NCBI GenBank assembly: GCA_947628165.1
Contig: CANQYV010000009.1
Coordinates: 1-37,402, forward strand
DNA from: an uncultured Clostridia bacterium
Lineage (GTDB): Bacteria > Bacillota > Clostridia > Oscillospirales > CAG-272
Direction: 5' to 3'
Length of the DNA stretch: 37,402 nt
The notes under the pieces were generated by a model. The model had not been told where the DNA came from, did no database searches, and saw nothing but the letters and a program-made list of their open reading frames with translations. The translations under genes and the position numbers were made by a program. Below are positions 8,716 to 17,680 of this stretch, in pieces; position 1 is the stretch's first letter, and the number at the start of each line of letters is the position of its first letter.

Positions 8716-8744
8716 ATTGTATCATGCGGGAAAAATAAAATCAA
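8716..8744 (-). promoter_or_regulatory. Promoter of thrB (TTGATT-17-TACAAT)
   Basis: Minus strand TTGATT (8744-8739), TACAAT (8721-8716); -35 overlaps the stop codon of the upstream gene. Confidence 0.7.
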
Positions 8745-9229
8745 GTGTCGGAGGCGGGGATGATGATGTCGACCTCGCCGGGCGCGGGCGCCTCAAAGCG
8801 CGAGGCGAATTTTTTCATCAGCCCCTCGTCTATTATGTAGGCGGACACGTCTCCCGACAAAACGGCGCGGTTGCGGCGCTCTATCCGAGCGCGCCATTCG
8901 TCCTCGGATATATCTATAAAGCATATCTCGAGCGGTATGCCGCGGCGGGAGAAATATTCCCTTATGTCGCCTCTCGCCTTTGACGTCCAGAGCCCCCAGT
9001 CAAGAACGACGTCGATGCCGCCCGAGACGATCTCCGCCGCCTTTGAAAGAAGATAGCGCTCGGTCCGCTCGGCGTATGTGTCGTGCGCCGCCCCCGCTTC
9101 CTGCCCGAAGAGGGCGAGCATGACCTCGTCTATCGAGAGGAGCACCGCGCCCGTCTTTTCCCGTATCTTGTTCGCGTATGATGTTTTTCCGCAGCATATC
9201 CTGCCGCATACAGCCGTCACTTTTGCCAT
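8741..9229 (-). CDS. AAA/P-loop kinase (zeta-toxin/nucleoside-kinase-like)
   Basis: Walker A GRICCGKTSYA; IVLDWG-type Walker B region (VVLDWGLW). Confidence 0.75.
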   Translation of the reverse strand: MAKVTAVCGRICCGKTSYANKIREKTGAVLLSIDEVMLALFGQEAGAAHDTYAERTERYLLSKAAEIVSGGIDVVLDWGLWTSKARGDIREYFSRRGIPLEICFIDISEDEWRARIERRNRAVLSGDVSAYIIDEGLMKKFASRFEAPAPGEVDIIIPASDT

Positions 9230-9261
9230 GGGGCACCGCCTTATTTCGTTCTTTCGGCTTC

Positions 9262-9290
9262 ATTGTATCATAACCGTCGAAAAAAATCCA
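9262..9290 (-). promoter_or_regulatory. Weak candidate promoter of the P-loop kinase gene (TGGATT-17-TACAAT)
   Basis: -10 TACAAT (9267-9262) with poor -35. Confidence 0.4.
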
Positions 9291-9303
9291 TATGCCGCGT
9301 TAT

Positions 9304-9332
9304 TGACACGCCCCCGCCTTTGTGATAAAATA
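9304..9332 (+). promoter_or_regulatory. Promoter of tRNA-Gln (TTGACA-17-TAAAAT)
   Basis: -35 at 9304-9309, -10 at 9327-9332. Confidence 0.85.
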
Positions 9333-9353
9333 CCACCGTCGACAGTAGATACT

Positions 9354-9424
9354 GGGATATGGTGTAATGGCAACACAAAAGACTTTGACTCTTTCATTGC
9401 AGGTTCGAATCCTGCTATCCCAGA
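9354..9424 (+). tRNA. tRNA-Gln (anticodon TTG)
   Basis: Acceptor TGGGATA/TATCCCA, anticodon stem AAAGA/TCTTT with loop CTTTGAC, G discriminator, T loop GGTTCGAATCC. Confidence 0.95.
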
Positions 9425-9456
9425 AAAAAGCGCCGAAAAAAAGCGGCGCTTTTTCC
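9425..9456 (+). terminator. Intrinsic terminator after tRNA-Gln
   Basis: GCGCCG-N8-CGGCGC followed by TTTTTCC. Confidence 0.85.
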
Positions 9457-9593
9457 TTTTCGGATTAAAACGGTATGCGACATTTTTCAACCCGCAGTTA
9501 AATCGAATTTGCCGAAACGGTTATTGCGGTTTTCGCGGGGACAATATATAATAAAATATATAATTGCAATCTTTATCTTTGCAGGGACAAAAA

Positions 9594-10672
9594 ATGACCA
9601 TCGGCGAAAAAATAAAGGAGCTGAGGCTCGCGCACGGGATGACGCAGGAAAAGCTCGCGGCGTATCTCAAGATCTCGTCGCAGTCCATCTCAAAATGGGA
9701 GAACAACAACGCCATGCCCGACGTGTCGCTGCTCGTTCCGCTCGCGAATTTTTCGGCGTCACGATGGATGAGCTTTTCGACAGGGACGCCGAGAGCGAGG
9801 CCGAGGAGGTCGAGAGCTATTTCGAGACGAGCGAGCGCCTTATGAGCGGCGGATGCCTCGAAGAGGACCTCGCGCTGTGGGAGGAGGCCGCCGAGCGCTT
9901 TCCCGGCAGCTTTCAGGTGCTGCACAGCCTCGCGCACGCGCTTTGGCGCTCGCTTCCTTACACGGACGCGCCGAGCGATGCCGACAGGAAGAACGCGGAG
10001 CGCGTTATCGACATCTGCCTCCGCATCCTCGACGACTGCACCGACAACGACATCAGAAATGGGGCGATACAGCTTCTCGCCTACACATACGGGCGCGAGG
10101 GCTATCCCTGCGCCGACGAGGAGCTCGCGGTAAAATACGCAAATATGGCTGGCACGCTGTACGCCTGCCGTGAGGAGCTGCTCGAAAACGCGTATTTCAC
10201 GGCGGAGAACAGACACAAGGCGAAGGAGCAGAGGCACAAGAACACCCTCTCCTATATCGATCTTGCGGCGATAAACATATTCAATGACGAGTACGACACG
10301 CCGGAGGAGGTCATATTCGCGTGCGAAACGGCGATAAAGCTGTGGGATACGCTGTTTTACGACGGCAACTACCTCGACCACAACGCAGATATCGCATATG
10401 TGAAGATGCTTTTGGCGGAGCAGTACGCGATTATTGGCGACAGAGAAAAGACGCTTTCGTCTCTGCGCGAGGCTTTGGGACACGCAAAGGCATACGACGG
10501 GATCATGCCCGGGCGGCACGCGTACACGAGCGCGTTTTTGTCGTCCGCCTCGTGTGAAACGCCGGACGGCGCGGGCGGCGAGCTCTCGTTCTGGCTGTCG
10601 GAGATAAGGGAGAACGACGCGTTTTTGTTCCTTCACGGCGACGCCGAATACGAAGAGCTGATAAACGGGTAA
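9594..10672 (+). pseudogene. XRE-family regulator with C-terminal TPR-like region, split by an apparent -1 frameshift near 9747-9754
   Basis: HTH (MTIGEKIKELRLAHGMTQEKLAAYLKISSQSISKWENNNAMPDVSLLVPLANF) in one frame continues as FGVTMDELFDRDAESEAEE... in the other; needs 6 T where sequence has 5. Confidence 0.8.
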
Positions 10673-10686
10673 GGAAAAAAAGAAGA

Positions 10687-10720
10687 GGGGAGACGGTTTT
10701 AAAAACCGCCTCCCCGATTT
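10687..10720. terminator. Terminator hairpin between convergent genes
   Basis: GGGGAGaCGGTTTT / AAAACCGcCTCCCC, followed by GATTTTGT. Confidence 0.75.
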
Positions 10721-10730
10721 TGTCGTCGGC

Positions 10731-11918
10731 TCATTTGCCCTTCGTGCCGAGCCTTTCGTCTGACAGCTTATCGAAAAATATCGCCCAGCGGACGACCTCG
10801 CCCGGGTCGCCCATCGGCGAGAGCTGAAGGAGCGTCTTGTCGTGATAGATGTCGAAGCGCTTGCCGACCGTTATCGGGACGGCGGGGATCTGAGACGTCG
10901 GCAGCTCGAAGGCGAGATGCTCGCCGAAGAGCGTGCCGTCAAACGTGAATTTTTCCCTGTCGAGCGTGCAGTGCGCCTTGCCCGCGCCTTTTACGACGTA
11001 GCCTTTTTCGTCCGTGGAGCCGACGGTGAAGTCGCCCGCGAGCGGAGTTGAGATGTCGAAACTTTCGTACTGCCAGTCGTACCAGCCGCCGACGGTCTCA
11101 AACGGCGCGCCGGTCAGCACATAATCGCGGGAGAGCACCGCGTCCATTCCGCAGGAGGCGCATTTGATGTGCGAGCCGCCCGCGGTGAGCGTGCGCTCCG
11201 CGCCGCAGGAGGGGCACTTATAAAGGATACCGTCGAGCCCCGCAGTCGTGTCGCGGGTCGAATATTTTATTCCGCGGCACGAGATCTCGTCGTCGTGGCG
11301 CAGCTTGTCCGAAACGAGGCCGAATATCTCGTCCCTGCTCATCGAAGGTATCTCGTCGGCGGAGAGAAGCTTTTCGGTCTCTATCATTATCCTGCCGCGC
11401 CGCGCGCCGCGCCCCCACTTCGGGAACGTGAGCGCCGCACCCGTCGGGGTGACGCGGTAGACGTCGACACGGAGCTTTCTCACGAGCTCCGCCGTGCCCT
11501 CCGTTATCCGCATGGAATGCGCTGTCCACGTCAGCCTGCCCTCGGGAAAGAGGACTATTATCCTACCGTCGCGCGCGGCGCGCATCATGTTGAGCACCGT
11601 GCCTGCGTCGCTGTCGAACATACGCTTCGTTATGACGTGCAGCGGAGAGAGGATCGGGCGCAGAAAGCGCTTTGCCCAGAAATGGGCGCTGAGGACGAAC
11701 GTCGCTCTGTGCGGCAGCAGCGCCATGCCGACGAGGAAATGATCCCTGTCGGAAAGATGGTTCGCGAGCACGAGCGCCGGTCCCTTTATGTCGCGGATGC
11801 CGCTTTTGTCGACCGTGACGCGGTATCTTATCCTCATGTAGAGGGACACGAGGGCCGCGGCGGGATAGTAGAGGATCGCTGCCGGGGGCGGGAATTTCCT
11901 GCGTTTTTTCTTTTTCAC
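10731..11918 (-). CDS. 1-acyl-sn-glycerol-3-phosphate acyltransferase-like (PlsC) with C-terminal zinc ribbon
   Basis: ALVLANHLSDRDHFLVG (HX4D), LFPEGRLTWT; C-terminal YKCPSCGAE...IKCASCGMD. Confidence 0.88.
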   Translation of the reverse strand: MKKKKRRKFPPPAAILYYPAAALVSLYMRIRYRVTVDKSGIRDIKGPALVLANHLSDRDHFLVGMALLPHRATFVLSAHFWAKRFLRPILSPLHVITKRMFDSDAGTVLNMMRAARDGRIIVLFPEGRLTWTAHSMRITEGTAELVRKLRVDVYRVTPTGAALTFPKWGRGARRGRIMIETEKLLSADEIPSMSRDEIFGLVSDKLRHDDEISCRGIKYSTRDTTAGLDGILYKCPSCGAERTLTAGGSHIKCASCGMDAVLSRDYVLTGAPFETVGGWYDWQYESFDISTPLAGDFTVGSTDEKGYVVKGAGKAHCTLDREKFTFDGTLFGEHLAFELPTSQIPAVPITVGKRFDIYHDKTLLQLSPMGDPGEVVRWAIFFDKLSDERLGTKGK

Positions 11919-11922
11919 GTCT

Positions 11923-13362
11923 TTATTTCTGCGCCCCGCTCACCGTGTAACGGGTGCCTTCGGGCGTGTCTATGAGAGTTACTCCGCGTGCGGAAAGCTC
12001 ATTTCTTATCGCGTCCGCGAGCGCGAAGTCGCGGTTCTTTTTCGCCTCCGCCCGCCTTGCTATCGCGGCGAGGATCTCGGGGTCGCCCTCTTCCGCCTGA
12101 CGCTTTGCCTCGTCTGCGTCGCGGCGAGCCTTTGCGTTTTTGGCGATGTCGAGGCAGAGCACGCGGTCGAAATCCTCTATGAGCGAAAGCTTAGTTTTGT
12201 CGTTCGTGTCGGCCTTTAATACGTCGTAGAGCGCGGTTATTGCAAGGGATGTGTTTATGTCGTTGTCGAGCGCGTCCGTGAAGCGGCGTTTGTATTCTTC
12301 AAACGCCGCGGCGTCGATGTCGCCGTCTCCCTCGGCATACAGCTGTGCGACGCGGGAGACGAGCTTATCGTATGTGCCGCGCGCGTTTTCAAGCGCGTCC
12401 CAGGAGAAAACGAGGGATTTGCGGTAGTGGGAGCCGAGGCAGAAGAAGCGGTAAACGACGGGGGAGATCCCCTTGTCCTCGAGCGTTCCGAGCGTCAGAA
12501 ATTCTCCCTTCGACTTCGACATTTTTCCGCTCTGCGTATTGAGGTGGAGCACATGGAACCAGTACGAGCACCATTTGTGCCCGAGGTAGGCCTCCGACTG
12601 CGCTATCTCGTTCGTATGATGGGGGAAGGCGTTGTCAATGCCGCCGCAGTGGATATCGAGATATTCGCCCAAGTGCTTCATCGATATGGCGGAGCACTCG
12701 ATGTGCCAGCCGGGATATCCGAGCCCCCAGGGTGAGTTCCATTTGAGCTCCTGATCCTCGAATTTGCTCTTCGTGAACCAGAGCGCGAAGTCGCACTTAT
12801 TGCGCTTTGCGTCGTCCGCCTCGACGCCCTCGCGGACGCCGACGGCGAGGTCCTCCTCGTTCTGACGGTTGAAGACGTAGTAGTTCTCGAGCTTCGAGGT
12901 GTCAAAATACACGTTCCCGCCCGAAACGTAGGCGTAACCCGTATCGATGAGCTTTTTTATTATCTTGATATATTCTCCGATGCAGTGAGTCGCGGGCTCG
13001 ACGACGTCGGGGCGGCGTATATTGAGCTTTTTGCAGTCCTCGAAAAACGCGTCGGTGTAGAATTTCGCTATTTCGAGCACCGTCTTGTGCTCGCGTCTCG
13101 CGCCCGTCAGCATTTTGTCCTCGCCGTCGTCGGAGTCGCCGGCGAGGTGGCCGACGTCGGTGATGTTCATGACGCGCTTGACGTCGTAGCCGGAATAACG
13201 CAGATATCGGTCGAGGATGTCCTCCATGATGTATGTGCGGAGGTTTCCTATGTGCGCGAAGTGATATACCGTCGGTCCGCATGTGTACATTCCGACCTTG
13301 CCCTCCTCATGCGGGCGGAACGGCTCGCGTTCGCGGGAGAGGGAATTATAAAGATACAGCAT
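11923..13362 (-). CDS. cysS: Cysteinyl-tRNA synthetase
   Basis: YTCGPTVYHFAHIGNLRTY, GYPGWHIECSAIS, KMSKSKGEF. Confidence 0.97.
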   Translation of the reverse strand: MLYLYNSLSREREPFRPHEEGKVGMYTCGPTVYHFAHIGNLRTYIMEDILDRYLRYSGYDVKRVMNITDVGHLAGDSDDGEDKMLTGARREHKTVLEIAKFYTDAFFEDCKKLNIRRPDVVEPATHCIGEYIKIIKKLIDTGYAYVSGGNVYFDTSKLENYYVFNRQNEEDLAVGVREGVEADDAKRNKCDFALWFTKSKFEDQELKWNSPWGLGYPGWHIECSAISMKHLGEYLDIHCGGIDNAFPHHTNEIAQSEAYLGHKWCSYWFHVLHLNTQSGKMSKSKGEFLTLGTLEDKGISPVVYRFFCLGSHYRKSLVFSWDALENARGTYDKLVSRVAQLYAEGDGDIDAAAFEEYKRRFTDALDNDINTSLAITALYDVLKADTNDKTKLSLIEDFDRVLCLDIAKNAKARRDADEAKRQAEEGDPEILAAIARRAEAKKNRDFALADAIRNELSARGVTLIDTPEGTRYTVSGAQK

Positions 13363-13381
13363 AAGATGTCTCCTCGATATA

Positions 13382-14725
13382 TTATCTTTGAGGCGGGTAT
13401 ATATCGTTATTGCCGCCGTTGTTTTCGCCGTCGACGTTCACCGTTATCGTGCCGCTGACGGCCTTTTTGCGGCTCACGTCCGAAAGGACGATGACGGAGG
13501 CGCACGCGACCGCGACGACCGCGGACACGACGAGAGTTATTATCACCTCCGCGGGGGACGAGTCCTCGCGCATCAGAGGGATGTAGTTGGCGAGGTTGAA
13601 GCCCATGTGAAGGATGAAGGGCGCGAGCACGGTCTCAAACTTGACGTAAGTATATGCGAGCATTAGTCCGAGCACGGTCGCGTAGCAGAAGGCGATGAAC
13701 ACGCCGTGCGCCATGCCGAACGCGGCGGCGGAGATGATGACGGCGGCGGCCGTCGGCATCCCGCGGCGGAGCCGCGTGTATATGCAGCCGCGGAAGATGA
13801 GCTCTTCAACGAGCGGCCCCATTATACCGACGGCGACGATCTCGACTATGAACTGTACCGGGCCCTCGCTGTGCCCCATGTATTCGTATACGGAGTTGAA
13901 ATTCTCCAGCATCTCCTGAGACCAGGGGATAAGGTTGACGACCATCGTGACGAGGAACTGCACCGCGACGCCGAGCGGGAAGAGCAGCGCCGCCTTCCAT
14001 GTGCGGAGGGGGTAAAAGCCCGTGTGCTCGGAGAACGGGCGGTGTTTGAGCGCCGCTGTGACTGCGAGCGCCACTATAGTTAAAACCGAAGATGTAAGGC
14101 TTATGAGGTTGAAATCGAGATCGGTGAGATCCTCCGTGATCTTATCCTGCATCTCCCCGATTATCCTGTCGTATTCTTCGTCAGAGATATACCCATTGTC
14201 GGGAATCTCGTCCATGTATTCGTCAAAAAAATCGGTATACATGCCGGCTGCGCGGACGAAGATAAAGCCGAAGGTGACTATCGTCTGGCAGAGGAAAAAG
14301 AGAAGGAAGTAGAGCGCGGCGTGACCTAGCGCGGAGAAGAATTTCTGCGACGGCGTCTTTTCGCGCCTGACGGGCGGGACGTACGGAGGCGGGACCGTGT
14401 AGCCGCTGTTGTTGTAGCCGTAGTAGCCGTAGCCGCCGCCGTTATACGGACCGAACCTGCCCTGAGGCACGTTGTCGGGGCGGCCGGTGCCCGCGCCGTT
14501 TCCGCCGTAGCCGCCTCCGTTGCCGTTTCCGCCGTTCGTGAACGGCGGAGGCGTGCCGGGGGCCTTCGCGCCGTCGGCGCCGTTATTTTCGGGAGGAGCT
14601 GTCAGTCCGTCGTCGGCAGACTCGGACTTTACTTCTATTTCGGAATCGTCGGTGAAGGATTTGCCGCAGTAGGGGCAGTACTGAAATCCGTCATCGGACA
14701 TGCGAAAGCAGCGTTTGCAGATCAT
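13382..14725 (-). CDS. CPBP-family intramembrane metalloprotease with N-terminal zinc ribbon and Gly/Asn/Tyr-rich linker
   Basis: EELIFRGCIYTRLRR, FGMAHG CPBP motifs; N-terminal CKRCFRMSDDGFQYCPYCG. Confidence 0.88.
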   Translation of the reverse strand: MICKRCFRMSDDGFQYCPYCGKSFTDDSEIEVKSESADDGLTAPPENNGADGAKAPGTPPPFTNGGNGNGGGYGGNGAGTGRPDNVPQGRFGPYNGGGYGYYGYNNSGYTVPPPYVPPVRREKTPSQKFFSALGHAALYFLLFFLCQTIVTFGFIFVRAAGMYTDFFDEYMDEIPDNGYISDEEYDRIIGEMQDKITEDLTDLDFNLISLTSSVLTIVALAVTAALKHRPFSEHTGFYPLRTWKAALLFPLGVAVQFLVTMVVNLIPWSQEMLENFNSVYEYMGHSEGPVQFIVEIVAVGIMGPLVEELIFRGCIYTRLRRGMPTAAAVIISAAAFGMAHGVFIAFCYATVLGLMLAYTYVKFETVLAPFILHMGFNLANYIPLMREDSSPAEVIITLVVSAVVAVACASVIVLSDVSRKKAVSGTITVNVDGENNGGNNDIYPPQR

Positions 14726-15483
14726 TTTTCATTTTTTCCTTTCCTTTTGGTTTGTTTAACGTCCTGAATATCGCCGTCGGCGGTGTCGACGGCAGGGAGC
14801 CGTTTTTTGAGCTCCGACAGCTCGAATTCGATCTCGCAGAGCTTCGCGGAAACGGGGTCTGGTATGTGCACCTGATCGAGCTCGTCGACTCTGTGGCCGT
14901 TCATCTTCACCGTGCGTGCCGGTATGCCGACGGCGGTGCTGTTTGCGGGGACGGAGGAGAGCACGACGGCGCCCGCCGCGATCTTTGCCCCGTCGCCTAT
15001 CTCAAAGCCGCCGAGTATCTTGGCGCCTGCTCCCACCATGACGCCGCGCCCGAGCGTCGGATGGCGCTTGCCCTGCTCCTTCCCGTTGCCTCCGAGCGTG
15101 ACGCACTGGTATATGGTGCAGTCGTCGCCGACCTCGGCGGTCTCGCCGATGACGACGGCACCGCCGTGATCTATGAAAAGACCGTGCCCGAGCTTCGCGC
15201 CGGGGTGTATCTCGATGCCGGTGAGCGCCCGCGCCGCCTGACTTATCGCGCGTGCGGAGAAATAGTGTCCTCTTTCGTAAAGCGCGTGCGAGGCGCGGTG
15301 CGCCCATATCGCGTGGACTCCGGGATAGAGCAGCGCCGCCTCGAGGTCGCTCCTCGCCGCGGGGTCGCGGTCGCGGACGGCCTTTATGTCGCGGCGCGCC
15401 TCCGTTACGGCGTCGGAAACGCTCTTCTTTATTCGTCCTGCGAGCCGGTCCGCCTCGACCCCGCCCGTAAATGATATGATCAT
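14722..15483 (-). CDS. cysE: Serine O-acetyltransferase
   Basis: Left-handed beta-helix: EIHPGAKLGHGLFIDHGGAVVIGETAEVGDDCTIYQCVTLGG. Start set at ATG 15483; the longer ORF reads through the T-box terminator. Confidence 0.92.
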   Translation of the reverse strand: MIISFTGGVEADRLAGRIKKSVSDAVTEARRDIKAVRDRDPAARSDLEAALLYPGVHAIWAHRASHALYERGHYFSARAISQAARALTGIEIHPGAKLGHGLFIDHGGAVVIGETAEVGDDCTIYQCVTLGGNGKEQGKRHPTLGRGVMVGAGAKILGGFEIGDGAKIAAGAVVLSSVPANSTAVGIPARTVKMNGHRVDELDQVHIPDPVSAKLCEIEFELSELKKRLPAVDTADGDIQDVKQTKRKGKNEK

Positions 15484-15542
15484 TCTCAAAATATCAGCCT
15501 CCTTCGTATATTCGGTCTTATAGGGAAGCGCGCGGCACCGAA

Positions 15543-15781
15543 ACAAAAAAGCCGCCCTCCCGTGAAATTTCACGGGAGGCGGTATGCCGCGGTTCCACTC
15601 CGATTTGTCGCTCTCTTCCGTATAACGTCCGGTGACGCCGCGGGATACTGAAATTTCCCCCGCAGAGACTCGCGGACGCACATACGGGGCGCGCGTCCGT
15701 CTCTCTCAGCTTTAAAGACGGTCTCTTTGACGCGGGCAAATCCCGTTTTCTTTCCGGTCAACGTCTGTTTCATATTGCGTT
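15543..15781 (-). promoter_or_regulatory. T-box riboswitch leader (predicted tRNA-Cys responsive) upstream of cysE
   Basis: Minus strand GAGTGGAACCGCGG T-box (15600-15587), followed by CCGCCTCCCGTG-AAATTT-CACGGGAGGGCGG terminator + TTTTTTG (15582-15545); leader starts at a strong promoter. Confidence 0.88.
15545..15582 (-). terminator. Regulated intrinsic terminator of the T-box leader
   Basis: Long GC stem with TTTTTT tail; 5' arm overlaps the antiterminator 3' arm. Confidence 0.88.
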
Positions 15782-15787
15782 TACTAC

Positions 15788-15816
15788 ATTATATACGAGT
15801 TCCGGCGATTTGTAAA
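15788..15816 (-). promoter_or_regulatory. Promoter of T-box/cysE operon (TTTACA-17-TATAAT)
   Basis: Minus strand TTTACA (15816-15811), TATAAT (15793-15788). Confidence 0.85.
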
Positions 15817-15858
15817 CACCTATTTTTTGAAAAACGGCGCCCGCCGTCCTATTTTTTC

Positions 15859-15887
15859 TTGCAAACTCGCCCTGCCGGTGGTATACT
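15859..15887 (+). promoter_or_regulatory. Promoter (TTGCAA-17-TATACT), divergent from cysE
   Basis: -35 at 15859-15864, -10 at 15882-15887. Confidence 0.65.
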
Positions 15888-15948
15888 TAATTATGTATTA
15901 TGCTTTGAGACCGAAAAAAGGCCTTTTGGCGGAAGGACGGAAAAAAGC

Positions 15949-16464
15949 GTGAGGGACGCGGGCGTTTTGAAAACGGACGAAAAAGATACTGGAAATGAAA
16001 GCGCGGGCGTGAAAAAAGCGGGCGTCGGAAACGCATTTGCCATGGTTCTTGCCGCCGCCGTCGCCGCCGCGTCCTTATATCTTTTGTTCCTCTGCTTTGC
16101 GGACGCCTGCGAGCCGGAAAAGCCATTCATAACCGCGACCGGCACGGGGATATTTCTGTGTCCCGTGTGCGTTTTGACATTTGCCGCCGGCGTCGTTTAC
16201 ACCGTCTACAGATTTCGCGGTGACAGGGTCCCCTCGGCGCTCGGGGGCATATCTCTCGGCGCGCTGCCGCACGCGGTCATGGTGCTGTCGCTCGTGACGG
16301 AGGTTTTGACCGTGACGAACTTTTTCAACCACGCGATGGAGTTTCTTACGAGCGGCATTTCAAAATCGCTCTTTACCGTATACGCCGTGCTTTCGCTGAT
16401 GCTTGCGGCAGCCCTTTTCGGGAGCGCTCTCGAAACGAGAAAAAGATGGAAGAGGTGCGGATGA
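15949..16464 (+). CDS. Hypothetical membrane protein (about 4 TM segments)
   Basis: GTG start at 15949 preceded by GGAAGGACGG; hydrophobic segments through the ORF. Confidence 0.6.
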   Translation: MRDAGVLKTDEKDTGNESAGVKKAGVGNAFAMVLAAAVAAASLYLLFLCFADACEPEKPFITATGTGIFLCPVCVLTFAAGVVYTVYRFRGDRVPSALGGISLGALPHAVMVLSLVTEVLTVTNFFNHAMEFLTSGISKSLFTVYAVLSLMLAAALFGSALETRKRWKRCG

Positions 16465-17123
16465 AGTCCATGAGAGGCGCGGTTTTCGATATGGACGGGC
16501 TCATGCTCGACACGGAGCGCGTCTCAAGGCTCGCGTTCGACTATGCGGGCGAGATGACGGGCGTCGGCAAGGCGGGATATCTGACGGTGCGGATGCTGGG
16601 GCTGTCCCCGCAGGCGTCGTCGGAGATACTTTACCGCGAATACGGTGAGGCATATCGCGAAGAGGAGTTCAGGCGGTACGCGGACGAATTCCGCGCGCGT
16701 TATTTCGCGGAGCACGGCATCCCGAAAAAGCCGGGTCTGCTCGACGTTCTTGAAAGACTTTCGTCGTCGGGACTGCGGCTCGCGGTCGCGTCGTCGACGA
16801 AGAGGGAGACGGTGCTCTCCCAGCTGACGGACGCCGGAGCCGTCGGATTTTTCGACGCCGTCGTGTGCGGCGACATGGTGGAAAGATACAAGCCCGAGCC
16901 CGACATATATCTTCGCGCGTGCGAGCTTTTGGGGCTTTCCCCGTGCGAGTGCTGGGCGCTCGATGACGCGCCCGCCGGCGTTGCCTCGGCGCACGCCGCC
17001 GGCTGCCGGGTCATAATGATACCGGATCTTATGATGCCCGACGCTGAGTGCCTCGCCTCGGCGGAGCTCGTCTGCCGCGACCTTTCGGAGGCGGCGGAGC
17101 ACATCCTTTCGGACGGTGGGTAA
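16446..17123 (+). CDS. HAD-superfamily hydrolase (beta-phosphoglucomutase-like)
   Basis: GAVFDMDGLMLDTE, VASSTKRE, CWALDDAPAGVASAHAAG. Confidence 0.93.
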   Translation: MEEVRMKSMRGAVFDMDGLMLDTERVSRLAFDYAGEMTGVGKAGYLTVRMLGLSPQASSEILYREYGEAYREEEFRRYADEFRARYFAEHGIPKKPGLLDVLERLSSSGLRLAVASSTKRETVLSQLTDAGAVGFFDAVVCGDMVERYKPEPDIYLRACELLGLSPCECWALDDAPAGVASAHAAGCRVIMIPDLMMPDAECLASAELVCRDLSEAAEHILSDGG

Positions 17124-17145
17124 AAACGGCGCGGGAGCTTTTGAT

Positions 17146-17667
17146 ATGGAGAAAAAAGAGAGATCCCCGTACCTTCAGTGCGGGCAGATAATAAACACTC
17201 ACGGCGTAAAGGGTACTGTCAAGGCGAGGTCGGACTGCGACAGCCCGGAGATACTCGCCTCGCTGCGGCGCGTTTACACCGAGCGAGGCGGCAGCTTTAC
17301 GCCTTATGAAGTCAGGGGCGCCTCTGTGCTCAAGGGATTTGTGCTTCTGACGCTTGAGGGAGTTGACGACCTTGACGCGGCGGTCCGCCTCAAGGGGAGG
17401 AACATATACGCGGAAAGGGACGAGCTGTCGGAATTTCTCGGTGAGGGAGACAGGTTCATAGCCGACCTTCTGGGGCTTCCGCTCGTCGATGCCGACACGG
17501 GGGACGTGCTGGGCGTTCTGACGGACGTCATAAACAGGGGCGCGCAGGACATCTACGTCGTTGACACCCCGAACGGCGAGCGGATGATGCCCGCCGTGCC
17601 CGAATTTGTCATAAGCATAACGGACGAGGCGATAGTTGTGCGCCCGATACCGGGAATGCTCGACTGA
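17146..17667 (+). CDS. rimM: Ribosome maturation factor RimM
   Basis: LQCGQIINTHGVKGTVKARSD; start 17146 or 17116; followed by trmD. Confidence 0.93.
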   Translation: MEKKERSPYLQCGQIINTHGVKGTVKARSDCDSPEILASLRRVYTERGGSFTPYEVRGASVLKGFVLLTLEGVDDLDAAVRLKGRNIYAERDELSEFLGEGDRFIADLLGLPLVDADTGDVLGVLTDVINRGAQDIYVVDTPNGERMMPAVPEFVISITDEAIVVRPIPGMLD

Positions 17668-17680
17668 AAGACGAAAAACC

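Noticed and set aside
9747-9754. Programmed -1 ribosomal frameshift
   Set aside because: G AAT TTT does not fit X XXY YYZ; a homopolymer indel explains it better.
15484-15681. N-terminal extension of the cysE ORF (14722..15681)
   Set aside because: It reads through the T-box terminator and antiterminator; CysE homology begins at MIISFTGG (15483).
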